Notes: a model not told the origin generated them from the letters alone. A stretch of 64,000 nt of DNA from Streptomyces sp. AV19 (GCF_015999245.1 NZ_JAEAMR010000009.1:183431-247430); one strand, 5' to 3'; shown: positions 1 through 8,170, counted from the first letter of the stretch. A program made the numbers and translations.

Positions 1-2
1 TC

Positions 3-581
3 GCCGCCTCCCTCGGCAACCCGCGCGAGATCGCACAGCTCGCGAAGGCGGCCCAGGAGGGGGCGCGGGGGCAGGTCACGCCGCGCGTCGAGGCGATGTT
101 CCACGCCGCGGAGGCCCGCGGGCACGCGCTGCTGGGCGACGCCCGCTCGTGCCAGACGGTGGCGGCGAAGGCCGTCACCAAGCTCGAACAGGCCGACGGA
201 GGAACGGATTCCGGCGACGACCCGTCGTGGATCCGCCACTTCGACCGGGCCTACCTGTCGGACGAACTGGCCCATTGCCACCGCGATCTGGGCCAGGCCG
301 AGCCGGCGAGGCGCCATGCGGAGGACGCCCTCGCGCACCATCCGCAGGGCCGGGTGCGCCGCCGCGCCATCGGGCTGCTGGTGCTCGCCACCGCGCACGT
401 GCAGCAGCGCGAGGTGGAGGAGGCGTGCGCGACGGGCACGCGGGCGCTGGAGCTGCTGGGGACGCTCCGCTCCAACCGGGGAGTGGAGTATCTGGAGGAC
501 TTCCAGCAGAGGTTGCAGCCCTATCGGGACGAGCCGTCGGTGCGGGATTTCGGGGTGAGGCTGGAGATGCAGGCGGCGTAG
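3..581 (+). CDS. C-terminal part of a TPR-type regulatory protein (5' end outside window)
   Basis: The open frame enters from the left edge and ends at a TAG at 579-581, so only about 192 residues are visible. The visible part is all helical TPR-like sequence, with segments such as FHAAEARGHALLGDA and LSDELAHCHRDLGQA. This is the usual C-terminal half of Streptomyces HTH-plus-TPR regulators, the group that includes NsdA-like proteins. The DNA-binding N-terminus, if present, lies outside the window. The family assignment is by recalled similarity of the repeat region only, so the target and ligand are unknown. The gene converges on the FAD monooxygenase, with a modular repeat between them. Confidence 0.7.
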   Translation, partial: AASLGNPREIAQLAKAAQEGARGQVTPRVEAMFHAAEARGHALLGDARSCQTVAAKAVTKLEQADGGTDSGDDPSWIRHFDRAYLSDELAHCHRDLGQAEPARRHAEDALAHHPQGRVRRRAIGLLVLATAHVQQREVEEACATGTRALELLGTLRSNRGVEYLEDFQQRLQPYRDEPSVRDFGVRLEMQAA

Positions 582-711
582 GAGGGTGCGGAGTGTTTGG
601 CAGGGGCTGTTGCCTTCCGGCACTCCGTCCACCCGGGCCCCTGTGGATTCGCGCCCGCACTGGATGTCCAGCCCGGGCGCGCACTTCAGCTCGGGCGCGC
701 ACTGTCAGCCC

Positions 712-905
712 GCCTGGGGCACCCCCTCCGGGGGAGATTGAGGACGAGCGGCGAAGCCGCGACACGGGGTCCGGGGCAGAGCCCCGAAGCGGGGGCCAGG
801 GGGCGCAGCCCCCGGTCAACGCGGCGCAGCCGCGTTGTGGGCCCAGGGCGCAGCTCCGGAAGAAACGGTGAAATGGGGGTGCCCCCTCTGGGGGCAGGGC
901 TGGGG
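712..905. repeat. Modular Streptomyces intergenic repeat, copy 1
   Basis: The junction of two convergent genes carries CCCCTCCGGGGGAG, GAAGCCGCGACACGGGGTC, GGGGCAGAGCCCCGAAGC and GGGCGCAGCCCC blocks and ends in GAAGAAACGGTGAAATGGGG. The same blocks recur near 5.7, 9.8, 24.8, 57.3 and 63.9 kb. Each block is a short GC-rich palindrome, so terminator function is plausible. It overlaps the 3' end of the minus-strand monooxygenase frame. Confidence 0.75.
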
Positions 906-2357
906 CGTTACTCCCCCCACCCACCCCACCGGCACCTCCTCCGCCTCCCCCACGTACCCGTCCGGCCGCACCAGCAGCATCGTCCGCGCCGCGTCCGCCC
1001 GGACGGCGGTGACAACGGCGCGGGCGTCCGGCGGCGGCGCCCAGCGCGCGGCGTCCACCCCCCGCGGCACCACCCGCACGAACGCCCCCGCCCGCAACGC
1101 CTCGTACAGCCGCACCGGCCGCCCGGGGCCCTCCTCCGCCAGCGGGAGGTCGGGGGCCCGGCGTCCCACCAGTGGATGCGAACCCGGCGGCGCGGGGTAC
1201 GCGATCCCGAGCCCGGAGACCGTCATCGCCACCCGGTCCACCACGAACGGCGCGAACGGCGCGAACCGCAGCGCCGCGGCCGCCGTCCTCCGCACCCCGC
1301 GCAGCACGGGCGAGTCGGCCAGCACGGCCCGCAGGATCGCCCCGCTGGCCCGGAGCACCTGCTCGCCCGCCGGGTGCCGCTCGGCGTGGTAGCTGTCCAG
1401 CAGTTCGTCGCCGGCCCCGCCCCGCACCACCGCCGCCAGCTTCCAGCCCAGGTTCGCCGCGTCCTGGAGTCCGGCGTTCATCCCCAGCCCGCCCGCCGGC
1501 GAGTGGACGTGGGCCGCGTCCCCGGCGAGCAGGACCCGGCCGTCCCGATAGGCCGGCACCTGCCGCTCGTCGCTGTGGAAGCGCGAGGTCCACCGCACGT
1601 CCCGGATGCCGAAGTCGGTGCCGAAGAGGGCGCGGGTGACGTCCTTCAATTCCTCGACGTCCACCGGGGCGTCGGCCGGCAACGCCGTCCCCCGGCGCCA
1701 GGCGATGACGCGGAACCAGCCGTCCCCGAACGGGACGACGAACGAGAACCCCGCAGGCCCGCCCCGGAACGCCGGCACCTCCCCCGGCGAGGCGTCGAGC
1801 CGGACGTCCGCGAGCATCACGGAGTCCAGCACGGCCCGCCCCGGGAACGGCATCCCGATCGCCTGCCGCACGGTGCTGCGCACCCCGTCCGCGCCGACGA
1901 CGTACCGGGCGCGCAGAGCGGGCTCCCCCTCGACGTCCACCGCGACGCCGTCCGCGTCCTGCCGCAGCCCGGCGCACCGCGCGCCGCGCCGCAGTTCGGC
2001 CCCGGCCGCGACGGCGCGCTCCTCCAGGAGCCCCTCGACGTGGTACTGCGGGGTCATCAGGACGCCCGGGAACCTCGTCGGCAGCCGGCCGAGGTCGATC
2101 ACGGTCCGGCCGAAGAGGCGGAACTCCTTGACGAAGCAGCCGGTGGAGAGCAGCCGTTCGGCCAGGCCGCGGGCGTCGAGCGCCTCCAGGGTGCGGGCGT
2201 GGACCGCGAAGGCCCGGGTGAGGTTGGACTCCCGGGAGCGCCGTTCCAGCAGGACCGTGCGGGCCCCGGCGGCGGCCAGGTCGCCGGCCAGGAGCAGGCC
2301 GGTGGGACCGGCCCCGACGACGATCACATCGGGGGTGGGGAAAGTGGCGGCGGACAT
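816..2357 (-). CDS. FAD-dependent aromatic-ring hydroxylase-type monooxygenase
   Basis: The 513-residue protein belongs to the PheA/TfdB-type single-component FAD monooxygenases, which hydroxylate aromatic or polyketide substrates with NAD(P)H and O2. The N-terminal dinucleotide fold reads VIVVGAGPTGLLLAG (residues 12-26). A central GADGVRSTVR is the DG motif, and LLAGDAAHVHSPAGGLG is the second FAD-binding GD motif. The longer in-frame start at 2429 adds 24 residues that look non-homologous; the ATG at 2357 directly precedes the fold and is preferred. The last two dozen residues (PHFTVSSGAAPWAH...) are encoded by the intergenic repeat, so the ancestral stop was probably upstream. The substrate is unknown. 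Rifampicin monooxygenase-like drug hydroxylation is one option, polyketide tailoring another. Confidence 0.88.
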   Translation of the reverse strand: MSAATFPTPDVIVVGAGPTGLLLAGDLAAAGARTVLLERRSRESNLTRAFAVHARTLEALDARGLAERLLSTGCFVKEFRLFGRTVIDLGRLPTRFPGVLMTPQYHVEGLLEERAVAAGAELRRGARCAGLRQDADGVAVDVEGEPALRARYVVGADGVRSTVRQAIGMPFPGRAVLDSVMLADVRLDASPGEVPAFRGGPAGFSFVVPFGDGWFRVIAWRRGTALPADAPVDVEELKDVTRALFGTDFGIRDVRWTSRFHSDERQVPAYRDGRVLLAGDAAHVHSPAGGLGMNAGLQDAANLGWKLAAVVRGGAGDELLDSYHAERHPAGEQVLRASGAILRAVLADSPVLRGVRRTAAAALRFAPFAPFVVDRVAMTVSGLGIAYPAPPGSHPLVGRRAPDLPLAEEGPGRPVRLYEALRAGAFVRVVPRGVDAARWAPPPDARAVVTAVRADAARTMLLVRPDGYVGEAEEVPVGWVGGVTPQPCPQRGHPHFTVSSGAAPWAHNAAAPR

Positions 2358-2499
2358 GGCGGCCTCCCGTGGCTCGATTCCGACGACCGGCCTACCACCA
2401 GTGCACACCCGCCCGGACAGAGATGTCAACGAGCGTTGAATTAATTCCCCGCGCCTGCCGGAGGGGCGTCCGCGCGCCCCCTCCGGCAGGCGGCAGCCG

Positions 2500-3378
2500 T
2501 CACACCGGCACCGCGTCCCTCAGGAACGGCTCGGCCACCCTCCGCCACGCCCCGGGCTGGTCGTAGTGGAGGAAGTGCCCCGCGTCCGCCACCTCCGCGT
2601 ACCGGCCGCGGGGCAGGACGCGGACCATCTCCTGCGCCTCCGCGCGGCCCAGCTCGCCGTCCAGCCCCCGGACGACCAGGGTCGGGCACTCGACCAGGGC
2701 CAGCTCCTCCCAGTGCGCGTCGTGCGCGTACGCCTCGCGGACCAGCAGCATCTGGCGGCGGAAGAACAGCGGCCGCCAGCCGTCCGCGCGCTCGGCCATC
2801 ACCTCCGCGTAGAAGTCGCCGCGGGCCGGGGCCGGGCGCTCCAGCGTGGGGTCCTCCTGGCCGAACCACCGGCGCACGTCGGCCAGCGTGGCGAACGGGA
2901 CGGGCCAGGACTTGAACCACTCGCCCCACCGGCGCTGCGTCGCCGCGCCCAGCGCCGACGCCCGCATGTCGCAGATCACCAGCGCCCGGACCAGGTCGGG
3001 CCGGCGGGCCGCCAGCCGCCAGGCCGTCAGGGCGCCCATGGCGTGGCCGATGAGCGTGACCGGCGCCAGGCCCAGCCGCTCGACCACGACCTCCGCGTCC
3101 GCCACGTACGCGTCCAGGTCGTAGGGGCCGCCGACCGGCTTCTCGCTGCGGCCGTGGCCCCGCTGGTCGAGCGCCACCGTGCGGTACCGCGTGGAGAGCC
3201 AGCGGGCGGCCTCCGCCCAGTGCGCGGCGCGGCCCATCAGCCCGTGCAGCAACAGGACCCCGCCAAGGTCGCCGTCCCGGACCCGGACGGGCGGGACGGC
3301 GGCTTCCGGCGGGTCGGCGAACTCCCAGGCGGCGAGCCGCACTCCACCGCTCCCGTTGACATCGATACGCCGCGCCAT
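2500..3378 (-). CDS. Alpha/beta-hydrolase-fold protein with a Ser-to-Ala nucleophile elbow
   Basis: The 292-residue protein has the alpha/beta hydrolase layout: an oxyanion HGLMG near residue 57, a DQRGHGRS strand-turn, the nucleophile elbow LIGHAMGALTAW, the acid region LVVRGLDGELG and a C-terminal GHFLHYDQP carrying the catalytic-type His. The elbow reads G-H-A-M-G instead of G-x-S-x-G; the codon is GCC in the sequence, so the nucleophilic Ser is replaced by Ala. The ATG at 3378 is chosen because MARRIDVNGSGG begins the fold; an upstream ATG at 3507 adds 43 unrelated residues. It may be a non-hydrolytic member such as a lyase, a binding protein or a pseudo-enzyme. It probably stands alone, downstream of a hairpin that separates it from dmdR1. 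Confidence 0.85.
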   Translation of the reverse strand: MARRIDVNGSGGVRLAAWEFADPPEAAVPPVRVRDGDLGGVLLLHGLMGRAAHWAEAARWLSTRYRTVALDQRGHGRSEKPVGGPYDLDAYVADAEVVVERLGLAPVTLIGHAMGALTAWRLAARRPDLVRALVICDMRASALGAATQRRWGEWFKSWPVPFATLADVRRWFGQEDPTLERPAPARGDFYAEVMAERADGWRPLFFRRQMLLVREAYAHDAHWEELALVECPTLVVRGLDGELGRAEAQEMVRVLPRGRYAEVADAGHFLHYDQPGAWRRVAEPFLRDAVPV

Positions 3379-3957
3379 CACTCCTGACACCCCCACTTCA
3401 CCCCCGGACAGCTCCACCTTATGGAACCCCCTTTCGAATGGGTCGGCCGTCGCACGCAACACCCCTCGTTCGAGTGACGGGAGCCGAGGATTGACCGTCG
3501 TCGCCAAGGGGAGAAATCGACTCGGGCGCGGACCGCTCGGGGAAGAAGGTCCGCGAGGCGCACCCTGGGAGCTCGGGGCCCCGGGTCGCCGAGGGGGGAA
3601 TACGGGGAGGCGGGGCCCCGGCCGTCCGCGAGGGCGCCGGGGCCCTTGTCACGGGCTCCGCCCCCGACCGTGCCCACCGCGATACCCACCGCGTCGTCCA
3701 TCGCGACGTCCACCGCGACCGGTGTCCCATCGAGGACCCCCTCCCAGGTCGTGCGGCGCGGGCGCATATGCCACGACGCCAGCGTGACACGCCTCGGGGG
3801 CGTATGTACGCGTTCCGTCGACTTCCGCCGACTACGGCCGGAGAGGGGGCAGTTGACCGTGCGAGGGGCGGACGGGGGCGTCCGCCCGGCGGCACGGCAT
3901 GACCAACCCGCCCGCGAGCCACGGGCGTTGGGGAGGAAAACGGCGCCCGGCGCCCGC
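3379..3957. other. 579-bp intergenic region between the hydrolase and dmdR1
   Basis: I see no convincing gene. A minus-strand frame (3378-3767) has a short tandemly repetitive start (VAVDVAMDDAVGIAVG) and then loses coding bias. The region holds the hairpin at 3613-3645 and presumably the hydrolase promoter. Confidence 0.5.
3613..3645. terminator. GC-rich hairpin, 10-bp perfect stem
   Basis: Arms GGGCCCCGGC (3613-3622) and GCCGGGGCCC (3636-3645) are perfectly complementary around a 13-nt loop. It lies between the 3' end of dmdR1 and the next minus-strand gene and is probably a factor-independent terminator. Confidence 0.55.
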
Positions 3958-4650
3958 TCAGCGCTTGGCGACGAAGACGTGCGAGGCGACCTCCGCGGCC
4001 AGCTCGGCGGACTCGCCGCTGCTGCCCACCATCACCCCACCGGGCGACTCCGTCACGCTGACCACGGCGCCCGGCTGCACTCCCACGCGGCGCAGGGTGT
4101 GCATCAGCTGGGCGTCGCTCTGGATCGGCTCGCCGATCCGGCGCACGACCACCGTCTTGCCCTCGGCGCCGGGGACCAGCTCCGAGAGGCTGACCATGTT
4201 GTCGTTGAGGTACGGGTCGGCCTCGGACTTCTCGCCCAGCTCCTCCAGGCCCGGGATCGGGTTGCCGTACGGCGACTCCGTCGGGTGGCGCAGGAGCTCC
4301 AGGACGCGGCGCTCCACGGCCTCGCTCATCACGTGCTCCCAGCGGCAGGCCTCCTCGTGGACCTGCTCCCACTCCAGGCCGATCACGTCGACGAGCAGAC
4401 ACTCGGCCAGGCGGTGCTTGCGCATCACCCGGGTGGCCAGGCGGCGGCCCTCGTCGGTGAGCTCCAGGTGGCGGTCGCCGGCGACCGTCACCAGCCCGTC
4501 GCGCTCCATGCGGGCCACCGTCTGGCTCACCGTGGGGCCGCTCTGGTCGAGCCGCTCGGCGATGCGGGCGCGCATGGGGACCACACCTTCCTCCTCCAGC
4601 TCCAGGATGGTGCGGAGATACATCTCCGTGGTGTCGATCAGTCCGGACAT
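3958..4650 (-). CDS. dmdR1: DtxR-family iron-dependent repressor
   Basis: The 230-residue protein is an iron-dependent repressor of siderophore and iron-uptake genes. It has an N-terminal winged HTH (residues 3-60), a metal-binding/dimerisation domain and a C-terminal SH3-like domain. All diphtheria DtxR metal ligands fall at the same residue numbers: Met10, Cys102, Glu105 and His106 for the primary site, His79, Glu83 and His98 for the ancillary site. The ATG at 4650 is chosen because MSGLIDTTEMYLRTI is the family start. It is divergent from the SIS gene. In S. coelicolor an overlapping antisense gene called adm has been reported opposite dmdR1, and long plus-strand frames are open opposite this gene too. 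Confidence 0.95.
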   Translation of the reverse strand: MSGLIDTTEMYLRTILELEEEGVVPMRARIAERLDQSGPTVSQTVARMERDGLVTVAGDRHLELTDEGRRLATRVMRKHRLAECLLVDVIGLEWEQVHEEACRWEHVMSEAVERRVLELLRHPTESPYGNPIPGLEELGEKSEADPYLNDNMVSLSELVPGAEGKTVVVRRIGEPIQSDAQLMHTLRRVGVQPGAVVSVTESPGGVMVGSSGESAELAAEVASHVFVAKR

Positions 4651-4773
4651 GCGTGCCCCTCGGATAAGTAGTGCGCTGGCCCTGGACCCAATTCTGACGC
4701 ATACCGCCGACAAGGGGGGCGCGTGCCGTCCGGGCACGACCCGCCGCGGCTCCCCGGCGCGCGCCCTTCCGTA

Positions 4774-4793
4774 TTGACAGCGCGCAGGTCAAC
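4774..4793 (+). promoter_or_regulatory. TTGACA element inside a TTGAC/GTCAA inverted repeat
   Basis: TTGACA at 4774 opens a TTGAC-N9-GTCAA inverted repeat about 80 bp before the SIS gene. It could be a -35 hexamer overlapped by an operator, but no good -10 follows at 17 bp, so this is tentative. Confidence 0.3.
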
Positions 4794-4871
4794 CGCGCAA
4801 CGTGAGCCGCGCCACCGCGGCGCCGACGACGACGCCGCCGACCCCGGGACGATGCTGAGGAGCCCTTTGCG

Positions 4872-5627
4872 ATGAGCGGGAACAAGCTGGCCGGCCAGTT
4901 CTTCGACGCCGCGATCGGGCTGCTGGGGCGGGTGCGCGACGAGGAGGCGGAGCACATCGCCGCCGCCGGGGCGATGCTCGCCGACACCGTCGCGGCGGGC
5001 GGCCGGCTCTTCGTCTTCGGCGCGGGCCACTCGTCGCTGCCCGCGCAGGACGTCGTCTACCGGGCGGGCGGGCTCGCGCTGATGAACCTCCTCGCCGTGC
5101 CGGGGACGGTGGGCGTGGACATCACGCCCGCCACGCTCGGCAGCGCGCTGGAGCGCGTCGACGGGCTCGCGGGCGCCGTCCTCGACACGAGCCCCGTCCA
5201 GGCCGGCGACGTCCTGATCGTCGTCTCCCTGTCCGGGCGGAACTCGCTGCCCGTCGAGATGGCGCTCAACGCGCGGGCGCTCGGGCTCAAGGTCGTCGGC
5301 GTCACGTCGCTGGCGTACGCGGAGCGGACGAAGTCGCGGCACGTGTCGGGGACGTTCCTCAAGGACCACTGCGACGTCGTCATCGACAGCAAGGTCGGGA
5401 TCGGTGACGCGGAGCTGACGGCCGAGGGCGTGGCGGCGCCGTTCGCGCCCGCGTCCACGGTGGTCACGAGCGCCGTGATGCAGGCGGTCGTCGCGTCCGC
5501 GGCCGGGGAGCTGGCCGAGCGGGGGATCGAGCCGCCGATGCTGCGGTCGGGGAACGTGGACGGCGGGCACGAGTGGAACGGGCGGGTGCTGCGGGAGTAC
5601 GGGGAACGGATCTTCTTCCGGCACTAG
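4872..5627 (+). CDS. SIS-domain protein, UPF0309 family
   Basis: The 251-residue sugar-isomerase (SIS) domain protein of the UPF0309 family has phosphosugar-binding SIS motifs at FVFGAGHSSLPAQD (about residue 40) and IVVSLSGRNSLPVE (about residue 117, the Ser-rich phosphate loop). Length and architecture match the single-domain family. It probably binds or isomerises a phosphosugar such as an amino-sugar phosphate, but the substrate is undetermined. The start ATG at 4872 follows GAGGAGCCC. It is divergent from dmdR1 over 220 bp, and from recollection the same pair sits side by side in S. coelicolor. It converges on the PAS-domain gene through a repeat junction. Confidence 0.9.
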   Translation: MSGNKLAGQFFDAAIGLLGRVRDEEAEHIAAAGAMLADTVAAGGRLFVFGAGHSSLPAQDVVYRAGGLALMNLLAVPGTVGVDITPATLGSALERVDGLAGAVLDTSPVQAGDVLIVVSLSGRNSLPVEMALNARALGLKVVGVTSLAYAERTKSRHVSGTFLKDHCDVVIDSKVGIGDAELTAEGVAAPFAPASTVVTSAVMQAVVASAAGELAERGIEPPMLRSGNVDGGHEWNGRVLREYGERIFFRH

Positions 5628-5632
5628 GGGTG

Positions 5633-5755
5633 CCAGGGGGCGAACTCTCCCCGCCCCGCCCTTTCACCGTTTCCGCAGCAGCACGCTGCGCGCTCCCCCG
5701 GAGGGGGCACCCCCAGTCCTCAAACTCCCCCGGAGGGGGCACCCCCGGACGGGCT
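5633..5755. repeat. Modular Streptomyces intergenic repeat, copy 2
   Basis: This short copy in a convergent junction contains CGCCCTTTCACCGTTTCC, GCGCTCCCCCGGAGGGGG, a second CTCCCCCGGAGGGGGC and GGACGGGCTGA. It overlaps the last codons of the minus-strand PAS gene. Confidence 0.7.
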
Positions 5756-7114
5756 GATGGTGCCCGCCAGGTCGATCGACGCCGCCACCCGTGTCGCGAT
5801 GTCCTCCGCGTACGTCGCGTCCGCCCGGTCGAACGGGCGGCGCGACGGGCCGCGGAGGAACGTCACCACCCCCACCGTCCGCCCCCGCGAGCGCAGCGCC
5901 GTCGCGAGCGCGTGCTGCGTCCCCGCGGGCCACTTCCGCGCCGGCGCCCAGTCCCGCGAGCGGTCCGAGACCGCCCGCACCGAGCCGCAGCGCTCGACCG
6001 CCTGGACCGCCGGGTGGCCTTCCACGTACGGCACGGGAATGCCGCTGCCGGCCACGGCCGTGCCCGGTCCGGAGGCGCCCGTCGGCGTCGCCGCCGCCCG
6101 CAGCAGGCGGACCGGCCGCCGGGGGACGGACTCGGGCTCGGGCAGCAGGTCGATCAGCGCGTGGTCCGCGAAGCCTGCCAGGGTGAAGTCCATGTAGAGG
6201 GCCGCCGCCTCCATCGGGTCCTCGCACTCGGCCACCGCGCGCCCCGCCCGGTGCAGCTGACTGCCCCGGAACCGCAGCCGGGCGCTCTCCTGCTCGGTCA
6301 GCCGCGCCTTGGTCACGTCCAGGAACAGCCATGCCACGCCCAGTGGGACGGGCTCCTCCACCAGCGGCGTGGACAGCCGGAGGAAGCCGCTGCGCCAGCA
6401 GCGCCGCTCCCCCGCGCCGCCGTCCTCGCCCGCGCCCTTCACCGACACCCACAGCTCCGTCGGCGCCGGCGGCGGACCCGAGGCCAGGACGTGCTGGAGG
6501 GCACTCTCCACGTCGTCCAGGCCCTGTTCGAGCAGGTCGCCCAGCGGGCGGCCGAGCAGCGCGGAACGGCTGGTGCGCAGCGCCCGGGCGGCGTGCGCGT
6601 TGGCGAGGGCCGGGCGCAGGTCCGCGTCGACCAGGACGACGCCCCAGGACGCGTCGCCGAACAGCGCCTCGCTCAGCGCCACCGACCGCTCCAGGTCGAT
6701 CTGCGTGTGCACCTCGCTGAACGCGCAGTAGACCCCCGCCGGACTGCCGTCCGCGCCGGGCACGGCCGACGACTGGACCCGCACCAGGACCCGGCCGCCC
6801 TCCTTGGTCAGCAGCGCGAACTCGTCCACCTGGCGGCCCTGCGCCTGCATCGCGCCGAGCAGCCGGGCGGTGACCTCCGGCGCGTCCGCCTCGCGCACCG
6901 CCCAGCCGGCCAGGCCGGGCCGGCCGACGGCCTCCTCGGCGGTCCAGCCGAGGATCCGCTCGGCCTCCCGGTTCCAGTGGGTGACCGTGCCCTCGGCGTC
7001 GAACGCGCACAGTGCCGCGTCCATGCCGTCGAGCAGGGCCACGAGCAGGTCGTGGTCCTCGCCGTCGGCCGCAGCCTCGTGGCGGGCGGGACCGAAGTGG
7101 TGTGGAGCGGTCAC
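5720..7114 (-). CDS. Tandem PAS / GAF-like sensory protein without output domain
   Basis: The protein has about 464 residues from the GTG at 7114; an ATG at 7162 would add 16. Two PAS modules are visible: LDGMDAALCAFDAEGTVTHWNREAERILGW, with its PAC segment ending in YCAFSEVHTQ, and ALFGDASWGVVLVDADLRPALANAHAARAL, ending in WLFLDVTKARL. A GAF-like C-terminal region follows (ATALRSRGRTVGVVTFLRG...). No kinase, phosphatase or GGDEF domain follows, unlike the PAS-GAF-PP2C proteins common in Streptomyces, so it may be a truncated or stand-alone sensor. GGGGG lies just upstream of the GTG. The C-terminal residues are encoded by the intergenic repeat. Confidence 0.8.
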   Translation of the reverse strand: MTAPHHFGPARHEAAADGEDHDLLVALLDGMDAALCAFDAEGTVTHWNREAERILGWTAEEAVGRPGLAGWAVREADAPEVTARLLGAMQAQGRQVDEFALLTKEGGRVLVRVQSSAVPGADGSPAGVYCAFSEVHTQIDLERSVALSEALFGDASWGVVLVDADLRPALANAHAARALRTSRSALLGRPLGDLLEQGLDDVESALQHVLASGPPPAPTELWVSVKGAGEDGGAGERRCWRSGFLRLSTPLVEEPVPLGVAWLFLDVTKARLTEQESARLRFRGSQLHRAGRAVAECEDPMEAAALYMDFTLAGFADHALIDLLPEPESVPRRPVRLLRAAATPTGASGPGTAVAGSGIPVPYVEGHPAVQAVERCGSVRAVSDRSRDWAPARKWPAGTQHALATALRSRGRTVGVVTFLRGPSRRPFDRADATYAEDIATRVAASIDLAGTISPSGGAPSGGV

Positions 7115-7286
7115 GAGATACCCCCAGCTGGACGCGTCTGCATGTCCTGCACGACGGGTCATTCAACTCGACGCCGCCCCGCACCACACCGTCTTCGGCG
7201 AAATCGGTGCACCGGGAAATTCGGTTGTGGTGCCCGGAGGGGCTCCCTAGTGTGTGGGGCACACGAGAAGGGAGGTGATCGGACAG

Positions 7287-7325
7287 ATGGTTTTCGTCCG
7301 GACGCGTGAGGTGACTGCGGGCTGA
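7287..7325 (+). other. Candidate 12-residue mini-ORF behind a near-perfect Shine-Dalgarno
   Basis: GGGAGGTGATC at 7270-7280 is close to the full anti-Shine-Dalgarno complement. Six bases later, ATG at 7287 opens MVFVRTREVTAG and a TGA at 7323. No plus-strand gene follows; pdxH lies antisense. It may be a leader or small peptide of an uncharacterised transcript, or chance. Confidence 0.3.
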
Positions 7326-7392
7326 CGCCCGCCGTCGCGCACAGCGCATCGGTGTCGACGGCGGTGCCGTCGGCCAAATCCCAGCAGTCACC

Positions 7393-7469
7393 CGGTCCGT
7401 GGGCCGCCGAGTCGTCCGCTCGGCACCCGGGCGTCCTCTCCGGCGCCCGGGTCACCGGCCCACGGACCG
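7393..7469. ncRNA. 77-nt three-way-junction inverted-repeat element
   Basis: A perfect 14-bp outer stem (7393-7406 with 7456-7469, CGGTCCGTGGGCCG) encloses two hairpins: CCGAG/CTCGG (7407-7411, 7419-7423) and ACCCGGGCG/CGCCCGGGT (7425-7433, 7444-7452). CAAAGCCCTTTG follows at 7475-7486. It is 23 nt beyond the pdxH stop, so it could be an elaborate terminator. The branched fold also fits a small structured RNA. Confidence 0.5.
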
Positions 7470-7492
7470 TCCGCACAAAGCCCTTTGGGGCG

Positions 7493-8170
7493 CTACGGGC
7501 AGAGGCGCTCCACCCGCCAGCCCTCCCCGGCCCGTACGTACCGCAGCCGGTCGTGCAGCCGGTTCTCCCGCCCCTGCCAGAACTCCACGCTCTCGGGCAC
7601 CACCCGGATCCCGCCCCACTCCGTGGGCACCGGCACGTCCGTCCCCTCCGGGTAGCGCGCCGCCAGTCGCGCGTACGCCGCGTCGATCTCCGCGCGCGAG
7701 GCGACCACGGTCGACTGGGCGCTCGCCAGCGCCCCGACCTGCGAACCGTGCGGCCGGGAACGGAAGTACGCGGCCGTCTCCCCGGGCGCGATCCGCTCCG
7801 CCCGCCCCGCGACGATGATCTGACGAGCGATCGGATGCCAGGGGAAGAGCATCGACACGTACGGGTTCGAGGCGATCTCCAGGCCCTTGCGCGAACCGTA
7901 GTTGGTGAAGAAGACGAAGCCGCGTCCGTCGAACGCCTTGAGCAGTACGGTCCGTGAGCTGGGACGTCCCTCGGCGTCGGCCGTCGAGACCACCATCGCG
8001 TTGGGTTCGTCGAGCCCGCTCGCCGCCGCGTCGGCGAACCAGCGCGCGAACTGTTCGTACGGACCGGCGGCCAGGTCGTCCTCCGCCAGGCCCGCCGTGC
8101 GGTACTGGGCACGCATGCCGGAGGGGTCGAGCGGGCCGTCGGGATCTGCGACGTCGAAACCGTGGGACAT
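7493..8170 (-). CDS. pdxH: Pyridoxamine 5'-phosphate oxidase
   Basis: The 225-residue FMN enzyme oxidises pyridoxamine/pyridoxine 5'-phosphate to pyridoxal 5'-phosphate, the last step of vitamin B6 salvage. Family signatures are present: the PSSRTVLLKAFDGRGFVFFTN region (FMN binding, about residues 65-85), YGSRKG, the PWHPIARQIIVAG segment, SRPHGSQVGALASAQS and the C-terminal EFWQGRENRLHDRL substrate-site motif. The start at 8170 (MSHGFDV) gives the normal family length; longer in-frame starts reach 8587 but are not homologous. It is divergent from the citrate synthase-like gene over 452 bp and is followed by the branched hairpin element. Confidence 0.96.
   Translation of the reverse strand: MSHGFDVADPDGPLDPSGMRAQYRTAGLAEDDLAAGPYEQFARWFADAAASGLDEPNAMVVSTADAEGRPSSRTVLLKAFDGRGFVFFTNYGSRKGLEIASNPYVSMLFPWHPIARQIIVAGRAERIAPGETAAYFRSRPHGSQVGALASAQSTVVASRAEIDAAYARLAARYPEGTDVPVPTEWGGIRVVPESVEFWQGRENRLHDRLRYVRAGEGWRVERLCP

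Larger units (their letters stand above)
7163..7492. other. 330-bp region with a mini-ORF and a structured element
   Basis: There is no conventional gene here. A 12-codon plus-strand mini-ORF behind a strong ribosome-binding site sits at 7287-7325, and a branched inverted-repeat structure at 7393-7469. Both are described separately. Confidence 0.5.

Noticed and set aside
3378..3767. A 129-codon minus-strand frame between dmdR1 and the hydrolase
   Set aside because: It starts with tandem VAVDVAMDD-like repeats and then shows no coding bias or motif. It overlaps a hairpin and the hydrolase start.
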